Of a stretch of 64,000 bases of DNA, positions 47,182 through 58,772 are shown piece by piece. Origin of the DNA: Glomus cerebriforme (lineage: Eukaryota > Glomeromycota > Glomeromycetes > Glomerales > Glomeraceae); the NCBI GenBank assembly GCA_003550305.1, contig QKYT01000572.1, positions 1 through 64,000 of the forward strand, written 5' to 3'. The notes under the pieces are model-generated. The model did not search any database and was not told where the DNA came from. It saw only the letters and a list, made by a program, of their open reading frames with translations. Within the stretch, counting starts at the first letter, position 1; every line of letters starts with the position of its first letter. The translations under genes and the position numbers were made by a program.

Positions 47182-50100
47182 TATTATGTGTATTATGTGA
47201 AGATTGAAAGAATTTATAGTATAGATGTTTTAAAATGAAAAGAAATATTATTAATAATAAAATAAAAAAGAAGGTTCAAAATTTCTCTTTTTTATATTGA
47301 AAAAAAAATGAATTATCAATAAAGAAACCGTAAAAAGAAAACGGTAACGCAAGAAATATTTATAAAAAAATTAATACAAATAACAAAGGGACTATTTGAA
47401 TTCAATCAAGAATTAGATATTTGATATACTAATGCAACCAAAAATAGCGTACATCCGCCTATTGAATGTTGTGATCTGTTAAAAACTTTAGGATGGAATT
47501 CTGTAAATCAAATTCAAGAAAATCATCTTTGAAAAAAAAAGTGTTAATTTCTATAACGGATTTGAAAACTGAATGACTCAAATTATGTAGAACAATCATT
47601 TTTATCATCAAATTCGGTTTAACATTTTAACAATAGAATCTGTAACTGAATCTGTAACGGAATTCTATTTTTTTCAAAAAAACTCCGATATGAATTCATA
47701 TGAAGAAATTAAAAAATGATCATTGTGTGATTGACAAAAATAAATAATTACGTTACACCAAAAGAAAAAACGTTATCGAAAAACTGTAACCTTTGTGATT
47801 TAGTTCCTTCCATACCTTACTACCGATAAACGTAGCATGTACTATAATCAGATTAAGAAATAACAAAAGTCCTAGATCCGTATTTTATGTTTTTTCCGTA
47901 AATGTAGCATACTCACGGAATTTAAAACTAAATTACGGAAAATATTCAGATTTTATGTACCGACAATGTGAGTTTTTACAGAGAAGATGGAAATATAACG
48001 GAAATACAGTATTTGGATGAAATTTTTTATAAGAAATAACGGATCTAAAACAATTTATTTTCACTCATGTGAACATTAATATAATATTATTTGTAATACT
48101 TGACCGCCTTTTTTTTAAAAAAAAGTGTAACCAGAACGTTATTAAGTTGACTATTTTCTTATCTCCTTTATCGCCTTTTCAGTATAAAGTAATTATTATA
48201 TTTTATCAATTTTCGTCCGGTTTCGTCATCCACATATGCCAACTATACCAATAGTGAAAAGAAATTCCTTGCATACAATCTACGAAGGATAAAATAATGG
48301 CATGACTCTTATAATTAAACAATATATTAATTAAATTATCTCATAAATGTGTGCAATTTTAAGGAAATGTCTTGTTGCGATTTAATTTTTTTTTTTCCTA
48401 TGTACTACTTAATATAATTTGATTATTTCACCATCGATTATCTATTAGATAATATCACATAATATAAATAAACTTTTAAGGAACAAAGAAAATGTAAACA
48501 CAAATTTTAAGATTCGAGGTCAACGTGACTTAATATCATAATAATTTAATAATTTAATATTGCAGTAATACAAACTAAAAAGATGTCAAATTAAAAATCT
48601 CATTGATAAATAACTTGTTTAATGATGTTCTTGAACCAATCAAACACAAGGTATTTAGAGAAATACAATATATTGATTTTTCACATGTTAAGACTTTTTA
48701 AATTTTATAATGTATGGCGTAGTCATAAAAGCCTTCTTTTACATTTTAGACTAATTTCTCTGTACCATCGGATCAAATTATGGTAATTAGCGAATACTAT
48801 ATTTTTTGCCGAATTTATATTCAACTTAAAAAGAAAATACTTTTAAATGGAAACGGTTTATATCACAAATATATTATATATATTACATTCTTATTTCAAG
48901 TTATTAAGACGAATTATTAATTTATAATATAATATATTTGTAATACGTTTGTGAAAACGCGTTTATCTACTATAATTTTTTATTAAAAGGACCCGATCCA
49001 TTAAAGACATAATTCTTTTTAAAGTTCAAAGATTCTTTTACCGTTTATTTGTGGATGGGTAACAAAACATTAATTACGATTTACGAAATGAAAGTGATAA
49101 ATCCGCGTATATATTATTATGTTACGAACACAATCATTCAATTGAATTGGTTTATTGGGAGTTCTATAAAAGTATTAAGTTCATTTATGAACTGCCGATT
49201 AAGGTCATTAAGGGAACGCAAATTTAAATATCACTTTATGATAAAATTTGGGCATTACTACTTAAAAAGAATTAAAATTCCATATATAATTAAAATAATT
49301 TAAATAAAATAATTTTTTTTTTTTCCATTAATATTCATTATATTAAAAATAAATCAAATAAATCGATGGGGTTGGTTTTTATGATCATCCTGGCGTTAAA
49401 GATATCCAATACCGAAACTAACCAAATTGTTAATCGATCATCATTATTACCCCTGCATTAAATCACTTTATTGAACTTTTTAGTTATATTAAACCTAAAT
49501 ATTTTCAGCCACATAATCTAAAACTCCGAAACGTGACTAATAGTTATGAAAGACCATCTATATAGTAAATCTGTATAGTTATAAAAAGTCTTTTCATATT
49601 AATATAGGTAATAAATAAAAATTTAGAAGGAAAAGAATTATTTTACCTGAATATCCGACTTATTTAAATTATTTAATGTTTAAATGTCTGTATAGTACAA
49701 TCATTTAGAAAATCATATATGAATCAGTATAGTTATCTAAGATGAAAAATAAAAGTAGATTAAGTTTAAAAAAAAATTTCTAATAATTATTATGGTTGCA
49801 TTTGTATCATCTTCTCGATGATCTATCCCGGCTTTTCCGGATCAAGCTAAAAAAGACTTTATCGAAAAGGTCCTTTAAGAACGTGTTCTAAACAATCAAT
49901 CTTGTTTTTTTATCTTAGTATTGTTCCAAAAGGTTTACGTAAAACAAATATACACTTTACGTAAAATGGAGAGATTACGCGATGACATTACGTGTTTTAC
50001 CTCGCACAAACTACATTAGTTGTGGGAAAAAAGACGCGAAAAATCCATTTCCGAGTAATTCTGAAATTAGAATCATTTCATCATTGCAGTTGATAATAAT

Positions 50101-50993
50101 ATTTATTCTTGTCATGCATTTAATTTATACATCTTATCTTTTAATAGTAGCATATATAAAAAAATATTTACATATGTATACAATTTTTTATTTTATACTT
50201 TTTGATGTGAAACGCGTACTTTTTATTGGTTCTTTATTTTTATTATTAGATCCTTTTTAATAAATAAAACCCATTTGGTTATTATGAAATATTTGAGGAT
50301 AAAGAATTTTTAATTTTAATATAAAATAAGTAAAATAACCTTAATACAATGAATAAGATAATAATTCTATCCAATCAAGAATAAGTACGTTAAATGATTA
50401 AATCTTTTTATATTATTTATTGAAACATTAATATTTTTATTTTAACCAAAAGAGAAGCATTTTATTGTAAATTATATATGATAAAACTAAATGTATCACG
50501 TTGAAAAATAGTTGAACGAGCAACACTTATGTTGTATAAATACAGTATTTACAATTATTTAATCAATCAATCAATTTATAAATGGAAATTTTTCAGAGGG
50601 AATCAATCTTTCAAAACGAAGATCTTTGATAATTAAGCTTTATTGTTTTTCTTTTAGAACGACTAAAGAATTCGAAATTTTTGATTCGTATTTTATAAAG
50701 TTCACGTACCGTATCATACGTGAATTTAACGAATAATTTACACGTGACTAATTAAGCCAGAACTAGATAATAGAATTAATTCTGGCTGGAATTATTAATT
50801 TACATAAAACCTAAACCGAAATTTTTTATTGCATTCTGATTTCTTATTATTAAACTAACATAATTTTCTTATTAATTTTTTTTCAATCACATTAAGCATA
50901 TTATCTTATAAACAACAATAGCTTATTGTGTATCTTAAAAATCCTGAAACTTAACAAATATATCTATATAAATTTATTTACAATTGGACTATC

Positions 50994-51050
<57 letters not shown>

Positions 51051-51057
51051 TTTTTTA
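47182..51057. other. AT-rich intergenic region
   Basis: A weak coding-like segment near 47440-47640 (+) was noticed but not accepted. The rest shows only chance frames and long T tracts. The end runs into a T32 tract and a small gap. Confidence 0.35.
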
Positions 51058-51075
51058 NNNNNNNNNNNNNNNNNN
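51058..51075. other. Assembly gap (18 N) with duplicated flanks
   Basis: The same sequence, aattggactatctgat followed by a long T run, occurs before the gap (50983-51032) and straight after it (51076-51110). The gap is probably an unmerged overlap, so the true sequence is likely shorter. Confidence 0.9.
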
Positions 51076-51191
51076 AATTGGACTATCTGATTTTTTTTTT
51101 TTTTTTTTTTTTGTTTTTTTTTTTTAGAAAATAATAAAATTAAATTTTTTCGATAACGATTATTTTTTTTCGATGAGATAAATTTTCTAAA

Positions 51192-52193
51192 TTAATAAAA
51201 TGAATAATAATCAAGAGAATCGGTTATATAATTAACGCAAGTATTATCTGCTGGAATCGTATTAATCGTATTCATACTATAATAAAACGGTTGTAAAGAC
51301 GAAGCAAGTTCTTCACGATATTCAAAAATGCCGAGTACATCAGGGGAGGAGGAAGATAAAATGTTAGGAAGATTAGAATTGACCTGACAGTAATTTAATT
51401 GTGGTTCATTACAAAACATTTCTTGATTTTGGAAAACATTAAAATATTCTATTTGGTTATCAATAATTTGATTCGTTAAATAATCATAAGAATTAATTTC
51501 TTGTTGAAAATTTTCAAAAGATTGTGGTTCATAACTATCCATGTAAGAAATAATGTTCAGATTTTCATTACTTGAAGTCAAGTTGGGATCCGAGTAATCA
51601 ACTGATAAATCGTCAATAATTGGTGACGTTGTGGTGGATGATTCATGAGAAAGGTCTGGTGTTGAAATCTGATTAGTAAAATCCAACTCAGTTTGATTAT
51701 CAACCGAGATATTATCAGATAATTGAATTTTATAGGGAATGGAAGTGGATTCTTTCTTAGTTTCAACATCATTATTTTCATTCGGACGTAAATTATTTTT
51801 TTCAAAAGAAATAACATTCCAATTACTTCGTTTTTTCTTTTTACTTTCAGGTTTAGGGTATAATTCATTACGATAATCGAAAGCTTCTTTAGCAAGTTTT
51901 TTATAATAACTTTTAACTTCCTCCGGTTCTTTTTCCCAAGATTGACTAACCATCGAAGAAAGAACAGTCATAGGGAAACAATAACCTTCATTTCTAGCTT
52001 CACGAACGTACATTTTACGATAAATAATAAATGCATTTGGAGCCCGATTTGGTTTATTTCCAACAATAGATTTTGATATTAAATCTTTCGGATCAATAAG
52101 TGGAGGGAATGGAGGTTTAATAAAAGGTTGAACGTAACTATTGATAATTTTATCTAAAAACGGGTTATCATTACTTTTAATTTGATCACTCAT
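51192..52193 (-). CDS. HMG-box protein with long Asn/Ser-rich tail
   Basis: 333 residues from ATG at 52191-52193. The frame is open to a Met at 52280, but those 29 extra residues come from a poly-T tract and a (TTTCG)n repeat (NETKRNE), and the paralogue at 55076 gives no support for them. PFIKPPFPPLIDPKDLI is the long-form version of the pre-box motif. The HMG box (about residues 45-110) reads NRAPNAFIIYRKMYVREAR, PMTVLSSMVSQSWEKEP and EVKSYYKKLAKEAFDYRNE. A basic KKKKRSNW follows, a possible nuclear-localisation signal. The remaining 200 residues are low-complexity Asn/Ser/Gln-rich and acidic, plausible for an activation region. Probable transcription factor. Sister of 55076. Confidence 0.9.
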   Translation of the reverse strand: MSDQIKSNDNPFLDKIINSYVQPFIKPPFPPLIDPKDLISKSIVGNKPNRAPNAFIIYRKMYVREARNEGYCFPMTVLSSMVSQSWEKEPEEVKSYYKKLAKEAFDYRNELYPKPESKKKKRSNWNVISFEKNNLRPNENNDVETKKESTSIPYKIQLSDNISVDNQTELDFTNQISTPDLSHESSTTTSPIIDDLSVDYSDPNLTSSNENLNIISYMDSYEPQSFENFQQEINSYDYLTNQIIDNQIEYFNVFQNQEMFCNEPQLNYCQVNSNLPNILSSSSPDVLGIFEYREELASSLQPFYYSMNTINTIPADNTCVNYITDSLDYYSFY

Positions 52194-52240
52194 TTCGTTT
52201 CGTTTCGTTTCGTTAATAATTTTTTTTTTTTTTTTTAATG
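52194..52240 (-). promoter_or_regulatory. 5' leader with (TTTCG)n and poly-A tract
   Basis: Plus-strand 52194-52216 is four copies of a TTTCG unit, followed by a T-run (52220-52237), directly before the HMG start codon. Such tracts are unstable, and the repeat number may differ between nuclei. Confidence 0.55.
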
Positions 52241-53136
52241 ACTGTAAAAGAACGAATTTCGATCTTGGGAAATTAAACATGGAACAAATTAATGTTTTCG
52301 TTAAATATTTATAAAATTTTTATAATGCACAAGTATTAATATTATCTTCCAAATTTGTATTTAGTATCATTGATGCTATTTTTAGATTTCATTTTTAAAA
52401 TTAATAAGCTGCGGGGTACAATCTGGTACAATTGTATTTGATTTAATTATATAAAAAAAAAAAGATGAAAAGAAATGGTACGAAATTACTATTTTGGTAG
52501 TGGCTAGAAAATAACCTCCTTTCGAAAACTTCTTTTTAATTATAGACATTTAATGAAAATCCTATATTATTGGATAATTTATTTGGGCAAATTTAGAAAA
52601 ACAACAACGTAAAAATTTCTATAAGATTACCATAATTAACCATAATTTTTAAATACGATATTACTATATTAGGTATCAAATAAAATCAGCCTCTATTTTT
52701 TTTTTGGATAAGCATGTATAGGAATGTTTCCGATAAATAAAAAATTCATTATCAAATAATTAAGTAAATTAATACATCAAATCAATCTTGGGCTGAGTTT
52801 GGATTACTAAATAAGTACTACATAATTACTGCGGAATATTTAAAAACATCTAAAAAAATATCGGTTTAACTAAATTATTGATATTGATGAACGGGTGAAT
52901 ATAGGTTTAATCCATAAGGAACTCTTTGAAGTTCGTTCACTAATCGCTATTGATGCAAGATAACTAACTTTATGAAGCGAAATAATGGAAAAATATAATA
53001 GAAAAGATAGAAAATGTACGGGATAGCATAATCTGACGAGTATATGACGTGCAATTTATTCTTCAATATTCTAAGAAGGTATTTTGCATTATGATATATT
53101 AATGGTAATTGATTAACTTATTTTATTTATTCAATG
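52241..53136. other. AT-rich intergenic region
   Basis: No gene seen. It lies upstream of the HMG gene that starts at 52193. Confidence 0.4.
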
Positions 53137-53527
53137 TACTAAATGTTAGACAGAGGTATGTTGTTAAAATTAAACGTCCCGATGCCATTTCAAAATTTAT
53201 ATTTAACTCAGTTTATGGCGGTAGTTTATGAAATTTTTTTTTTTTTTTAAAAGAAAAAAAAAAAATTTTTTAAAACGAAAATATTTTTGTATCGTAATTT
53301 ATAAATAGGAATTGTATAGACCAATCTGGACCTGGTATAAATAAATACGTCGATCATTATGCATGCTATTTGTCACGTATCTTTTCATAATATAGTACAC
53401 ACCATCCATATTATTCGTTTATTCCATACTGTTATATACCATTCGTAATATTGAAAATATCATATTTGGTGTGATCATGTTTGTATCTGCTGCTTTCATA
53501 AGTTACATGACACTCGGCCGAGTACTA

Positions 53528-53555
53528 CCGGCAACTCGCCAATTCGGCTTGCCGG
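53528..53555. repeat. GC-rich palindrome
   Basis: CCGGCAA and TTGCCGG flank ctcgccaattcggc, itself containing GCC/GGC arms. The surrounding 53510-53640 block is unusually GC-rich and has CACGTG-type words (tcacgtg, cacgtgt). It could be a MITE end or a protein-binding cluster. Confidence 0.6.
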
Positions 53556-54633
53556 CAAAGTGACAGCAAGAAACTGCAAAGATAATTCGCGAATTTTATA
53601 TCACGTGCTTTACTGATGCCACGTGTTTATTGTTTCCTCGAAAACTGCTGTACGAAAGTTAATAACGGAATTCATTCATTCGGCTAGTATTTGGTGCATC
53701 AATTTCAGATAAGATGTAATGTTAGAAATTAATACTTTGTATTTCAGTATTTAAGTATTGAATGCGATAGTTTGATTATTTTCGTTCGTAATTTATGAAA
53801 AATTTTATATTAATATATGAAATCGTAAATTGTAACATTATATTTAATGTAATCTTATTTTTCTCTATTTATCTCATCGGTTAATAAGTTTCATAATACT
53901 TATTTTTGTATCATAAAACAATTAAAAATATACACGAAGACACAATTTGATACGCCATTGATTTTCAGTATTCTAAGGTACTAAGGTACTTGCACACAGT
54001 ACAATCAATTCATAATTGGTAGAACTTATTTAACCGCAATCGTTATTTGGGATGCAAAATGTACTAAATGTTAGACAGGGAGCGCTGTTAAAATTAATAA
54101 TAGAAGTTGATTCATTAAACTTCAGATGCACCTTATGGTATTTCAGTAGAAATTAATACTTGTATTTGAGTATTAAATACGATAGTTTGATTATTTTTGT
54201 CAATAATTATGAATAATTTTTTATTTTACATGAAAACGTAAAAAAAAAAAATAGATAAATATTCATCGTATTCAAAATGCTTTATAATTGATTTTGTATC
54301 GCAGTTTATGAATACTTATAACCTTAATAAAAATCTATATCATTTAGTGTAATCTTATTTTTCTCTATTATCTATCGCATAAGATTTGGTAATTACTGTA
54401 TTATTTATTTATATCATATAAACAATTAAAAAATACTTGCATTTTTGACCACATTTATTTACAGTTCATAATATTTATTCAATGTTAGACAGACTGACAG
54501 AGAGTACCGTTAAAATTGATAAGGGAAAGTTAAAATTAAAAGTATTGGATGCATCCCGTGATATTTCAGATGTCAAGAAATTTTCAAAACTTGTAATTTG
54601 TAATTATGAAATTTTATTAAAAGTACTACAAAT

Positions 54634-54740
54634 GTCACTGGAATTTCGGGCAGAATTAAAAATGTAATGAAACTCTGCCCAAAATTTTATTCTAATGCTG
54701 GTGTGGTGATAATCACCTGCGGTGGGCATTTATCAATTTT
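54634..54740. mobile_element. Short MITE-like element, copy 2
   Basis: Shares ggaatttcgggcagaatta and aatcacctgcggtg with the element at 14222-14335. Its right half also contains the reverse complement of ccaccagcattag, showing that the full element was palindromic. The outer left end is lost. Confidence 0.72.
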
Positions 54741-55075
54741 TTTTTTTTATATGGAAAAAATTTTTGAGTATTTAAAATTCTTTTATTAATAATTTTTTTT
54801 TTTTTATTGTACATATAAATCTTAAAAATCTTATATTTAATGCAACCTTATTTTTTCTCTCTTATCTCATCGCTTAGTAATTTCTTATTTTTTTTTAAAA
54901 AAAATTTACAAAAAAAAATCTATTTTTTTTTCTTATTTTTTATTTTTAATTTTTTTTTTTTGTTTTTTGATTCTATTTATGGCTACTTAATAAAGTTTTT
55001 TTAATATGTTCTATTTAACCAACCCAAAAAATTTACATTCCCCCATAAAATTTCTAGTACTTACAATAATATTTT

Positions 55076-56047
55076 TTACATATAAATTGTATTTCCGTTC
55101 ATGTTAATTCCTAAAACGTCTTGATATTGTTGTGTTAAATTTAGCAAATCTGGGTACATTGTCAAACATTCCACGGTAGAATCCATCGAGTTGTAATCAA
55201 TCTGATTGGATGTATTTGAAAATGTGTTGCCGTTGAACGGAATATAATCAGGAAAATTATTATTTAATATTAATTCTTGATTTAATAAATTCGTAAAATT
55301 TTGATCGTATGATTCGATATTAATTTGATTTAAATCATCATGTAAATTAAATTCAGTATTTTGAGAATTATAATTATAATTTAATAATGATTCAGTGTTA
55401 TCAATTACAGTAATTTCAGGGGAAGATATGATACTACTGTTATTTGACAAATTTGGACTCGAAAATAATGATTGAAAATCTGGTTCATTAAATAATGAAG
55501 TCTCGTGAATTTGTTGTTCCAAATTTGGTGAAGAATTCTGGGAAAACACATTTTCCGTGGGTAAAAGTTCAGGAGAGGATGATTTATTCGAATTATCGAA
55601 AAAGGTATTATGTAAATCATTTTGAAAAGCGATACTGGAATTCCAAGGTTCTTTCTTTCTACGTCTTTTAACTTTTTTTGGGAATTTTTCAGTACGATAT
55701 TTATATGCGTCTTTAGCAAGTCTTTTATAATAATCTCTTACTTCATCAGATTCTTGATCCCAAGATTTAGATGCCATTGAAGATACGATGGTCATTGGTA
55801 AAAAATATCCTTGATCTCTTGTAGTTTTTAAGAAAACTTTACGATAAATAATAAACGCATTAGGAGAACGAGATGGTTTATTATCCTTACTTATAATTAA
55901 TAAATCTTTTGGATCGATGAGAGGAGGGAATGGTGGTTTAATGAAGGGATGAGAAGAATGATTCATAATTTGATTTGGGAATTCAGGATTACTTGAATCA
56001 ATGAAAACACATGCTCGTAAAGTTGAAGAATTATCTTGAGAAGTCAT
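55076..56047 (-). CDS. HMG-box protein with long Asn/Ser-rich tail
   Basis: 323 residues, sister of 51192. Residues about 34-50 read PFIKPPFPPLIDPKDLL. The HMG box (about 58-120) reads SRSPNAFIIYRKVFLKTTR, PMTIVSSMASKSWDQES and EVRDYYKRLAKDAYKYRTE. A strongly basic KKVKRRRKKEPW follows and could serve in nuclear import or DNA binding. The remaining 180 residues are Asn/Ser/Asp-rich and low in complexity, with Leu/Phe patches. Single exon. The start at 56047 is the first Met, and the short leader has a T tract. An overlapping frame at 55405-55719 is its shadow. Confidence 0.9.
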   Translation of the reverse strand: MTSQDNSSTLRACVFIDSSNPEFPNQIMNHSSHPFIKPPFPPLIDPKDLLIISKDNKPSRSPNAFIIYRKVFLKTTRDQGYFLPMTIVSSMASKSWDQESDEVRDYYKRLAKDAYKYRTEKFPKKVKRRRKKEPWNSSIAFQNDLHNTFFDNSNKSSSPELLPTENVFSQNSSPNLEQQIHETSLFNEPDFQSLFSSPNLSNNSSIISSPEITVIDNTESLLNYNYNSQNTEFNLHDDLNQINIESYDQNFTNLLNQELILNNNFPDYIPFNGNTFSNTSNQIDYNSMDSTVECLTMYPDLLNLTQQYQDVLGINMNGNTIYM

Positions 56048-57812
56048 TTTTTATTATTTTATTGTGAAGTGAAAATATAATTACTTTTATCGAAGTGGTT
56101 TATTTATTTTTTTTTTTTGAAAACATTTTTACTGCCAAGTTTCTCGTATTTATAAATTCTATGCGATCGACGATTTATAATATTATTAATATGCTATTCT
56201 TAATATTCAAAAAGAGTTTAGCGTAATTGATCGACTATTTTTATATAACTTCGCCCATTTGATTATGGACAGTGTGCATTTATTTATATTTCAGTCAGTT
56301 TTTATTGGTCATCAAATACGGCAAATTTGGTCCACCGCCGCACTGATCTAATGATAATCATGGGGGGGCTTACTGCTTTTTGGGATAAATTCTTGCTTAT
56401 AATATGAAATTTCAAGTATTTGAAACAGATTAATTTTGAAACAATTTATATTCTATTCAAATTGAAATTACTATTAATACTAATAAATATTGTTCGCAGT
56501 ATTTAGTAAGGGATTCCTGAAAGAAATTCGGGAAACTCTAGAAAAAGAAGGGTTAGCAAGAAATAGGAATAGATATGTTGGTATCTAATTTCTCACTAGA
56601 AAGTCGGAATTCAAAACCCTGATTAGGATGAATATTCGGCACCTTCGGCAAAAATGATCTCCGACTTTTTGACATCATAGTATATTAAAGATAACCCAAA
56701 ATAGACAAATTCTTTCGATTAATGACATAATGTAAGAAAGGAGTAATGGAGTTTTAAAAAATCTCCGATAAATTTGCAAATCCCGCCCAATCGGTTTATT
56801 TTATATCCATTGTTATAACTGCCAGTATCTACAACGTGTATGTACAATATATTTTTTTTCTAAACTTTAACGGAGATATAAAAGATACGTACCACCAGGT
56901 TTTTATCAGATTATTCGAGGAACCAGTTGCTGTTAATTACAGGTAAATTACTTGTATGTTATATGATTCTAAAAATAGATAATTGAATAGATCATCACAG
57001 ATAAATATTATGATGTGTGTTCATTTAAATATATCCTGTTGAAAATCACAAATATTTTATTATAAACAAAACATCGTATATTATTTCTTTGGATAACAAT
57101 GAAACCTTTCTGCGCCACGATAATTAACGGTTAATGTTTACCCGATCATTTCTGTTTTCTTTGATCTTACTTATTATGATGCTGACTTATATTGTTGGTA
57201 ATTCTGGTATTTCAAGAGAATTTTGACAAAAAAAAAAAACAAAGAGAGTATAATTTGATTGTAATAAAATGATTAACTTGAAATTGTTTAGTTGAAGTTG
57301 ATAAAAGTGTTTATGCATAGAATATGTACAAAATACTCCGATTAATAATCTTCGGTATATTGAATCGTTAATTGTGATTTTACTAAAAATACGATTCATT
57401 CTATGCGGTTCACATATTACCCACTTCCATAGAATGATTCTTATTATTAGTTTTTATTTAGAAAGCAATTATAATACTGTATATCATACATTGACCAATT
57501 AGAAATATTGGTGTGCGATAATGAATGGTGAAGTAACGTAACACCATGGGTCATTAGGTATTTATTAATGAAATTTTAAATACATGATCACGTGACGTAT
57601 CAAACGTATCGAAATAAACGCTTAACCCTTTTTTAAAAATACTTTTATTATCAACATGCGCCATAATAAATAAACTCTTATACTCACTACTTCGCAATGT
57701 TCTTTTCCTTTTCTAATTATAAATGCTAATTATATATTCTAAGAAAAAGTTTTTTTTTTAATATTTACAAATGATAAAATCAATAAAGTCAATTATACAT
57801 ACACATCAGATA
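56048..57812. other. Intergenic region
   Basis: Apart from the repeat listed at 56600-56690, nothing recognisable. A 70-codon frame at 57187-57399 looks like chance. Confidence 0.4.
56600..56690. mobile_element. MITE-like inverted-repeat fragment
   Basis: AAAGTCGGA (56600-56608) and TCCGACTTT (56660-56668) are inverted. The inner part holds attcggcaccttcggcaaaa and the right end runs into gacatcatagtatatt. I believe this end occurs often in Rhizophagus DNA, which is memory, not a search result. Confidence 0.5.
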
Positions 57813-58772
57813 TTAAATTTTCAAAGAAATTTTGTCATCGAGTAAATATTCTAAAAGAGTATCTTTAGCATCTTGATAACCATTTCTTGCGGCAACTTTA
57901 TACCAATAAATTGCCTTTTTAAAGTTTTTTCCCGTTCCTTGACCTTCTTCGTAAGCAACAGCAAGAACATATTGAGCTCCCACCACATTTTTTTCTGCTG
58001 CAATTTTGAAATACTTGAAAGCAAATTCTAAATTAATGTTACATCCATTCCCATTTAAATAATAACAACCAAGTAATAAAGCGGCATTAGGATATCCATT
58101 TTGCGCCGATAATTTCATTTTTTCAAAGGCTTTATCAAGATTTTTTTCTACGCCAAAACCATGTTCGTACATTCTACCTAAATTATACAATGCAATTAAA
58201 TGTCCGTTATCAGCGGCCTTTTGATACCAAGATATTGCCATATTATAATCTTTTTCTAAATTCTTTCCTAATTCATATTCGAGTCCTAAATTAACTTGAG
58301 CTGAACATTCTCCATTTTCTGCTGCTTTTTGATACCAATATAATGCCATTAATTCGTCTTTTGCTGTTCCAATTTCTTGTTCAAAACAAATTGCCAAATA
58401 AAATTGTCCTAATGCATAATTTTGTGAAGCTGATTTTTGAAATAAATTAAATGCTTCGTCAAAATTTACTATGGTACCAATCGCTCTTAAATTAAACCAT
58501 CCTAATAAACATATGAGTTCGGGTTTATTTTCATGGATTCTCAATAGGTGATGATAAATTTTGGTTGCGCTTTGTTTTCGTAATTTAATTTGTTTTACCA
58601 ACGAATTTCGTATTTCGGGTATCGTACGACCTAAATTATGCTCTTTTTTAAATATCTCATTTAACTCATGAATAACTGTTGGCAAAATTTCTTGTTCTTT
58701 TATTGATGAATAAATTGTATTACATTTATAAAGTGATGTGAATTGTTTTACTTTCCTCTTGAAAAGTGACAT
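57813..58772 (-). CDS. Sel1-repeat (SEL1-like TPR) protein
   Basis: 319 residues. After an 80-residue helical N-terminus come about six Sel1 repeats of 36 residues (about 82-297). Clear examples are LALYWYQKAAENGECSAQVNLG-type units, written here as ALYWYQKAAENG, AISWYQKAADNGHLIALYNLG, GFGVEKNLDKAFEKMKLSA and KAIYWYKVAARNGYQDAK. Sel1 repeats form a curved alpha-solenoid used for protein-protein contacts. In Rhizophagus such domains are common alone or joined to kinases. No kinase domain is present here. No signal peptide or membrane segment seen. Two T/A homopolymer blocks (plus-strand 58800-58875) lie just upstream of the start codon. Confidence 0.92.
   Translation of the reverse strand: MSLFKRKVKQFTSLYKCNTIYSSIKEQEILPTVIHELNEIFKKEHNLGRTIPEIRNSLVKQIKLRKQSATKIYHHLLRIHENKPELICLLGWFNLRAIGTIVNFDEAFNLFQKSASQNYALGQFYLAICFEQEIGTAKDELMALYWYQKAAENGECSAQVNLGLEYELGKNLEKDYNMAISWYQKAADNGHLIALYNLGRMYEHGFGVEKNLDKAFEKMKLSAQNGYPNAALLLGCYYLNGNGCNINLEFAFKYFKIAAEKNVVGAQYVLAVAYEEGQGTGKNFKKAIYWYKVAARNGYQDAKDTLLEYLLDDKISLKI

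Larger units (their letters stand above)
53137..54890. repeat. Three diverged tandem units downstream of an HMG gene
   Basis: aatgttagacag recurs at about 53141, 54065 and 54481, each followed by gttaaaatt. Other blocks recur in order: agtattaaatacgatagttt / tattgaatgcgatagttt (53752 and 54169), and gtaatcttatttttctcta or a close variant (53848, 54349, 54842). The first unit carries an insertion of several hundred bases that includes the palindrome at 53528. The third holds the MITE-like copy at 54634-54740. A 61-codon frame at 54482 is part of the repeat. Confidence 0.65.

Noticed and set aside
47440..47640. Coding-like plus-strand segment (HPPIECCDLLKTLGWNSVNQ)
   Set aside because: Vaguely like the tail of a LINE-type element, but too short and interrupted to assign to any family.
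49982..50260. 92-codon frame with hydrophobic stretches
   Set aside because: The hydrophobicity follows from T-rich DNA; no splice sites, family motif or conserved start context.
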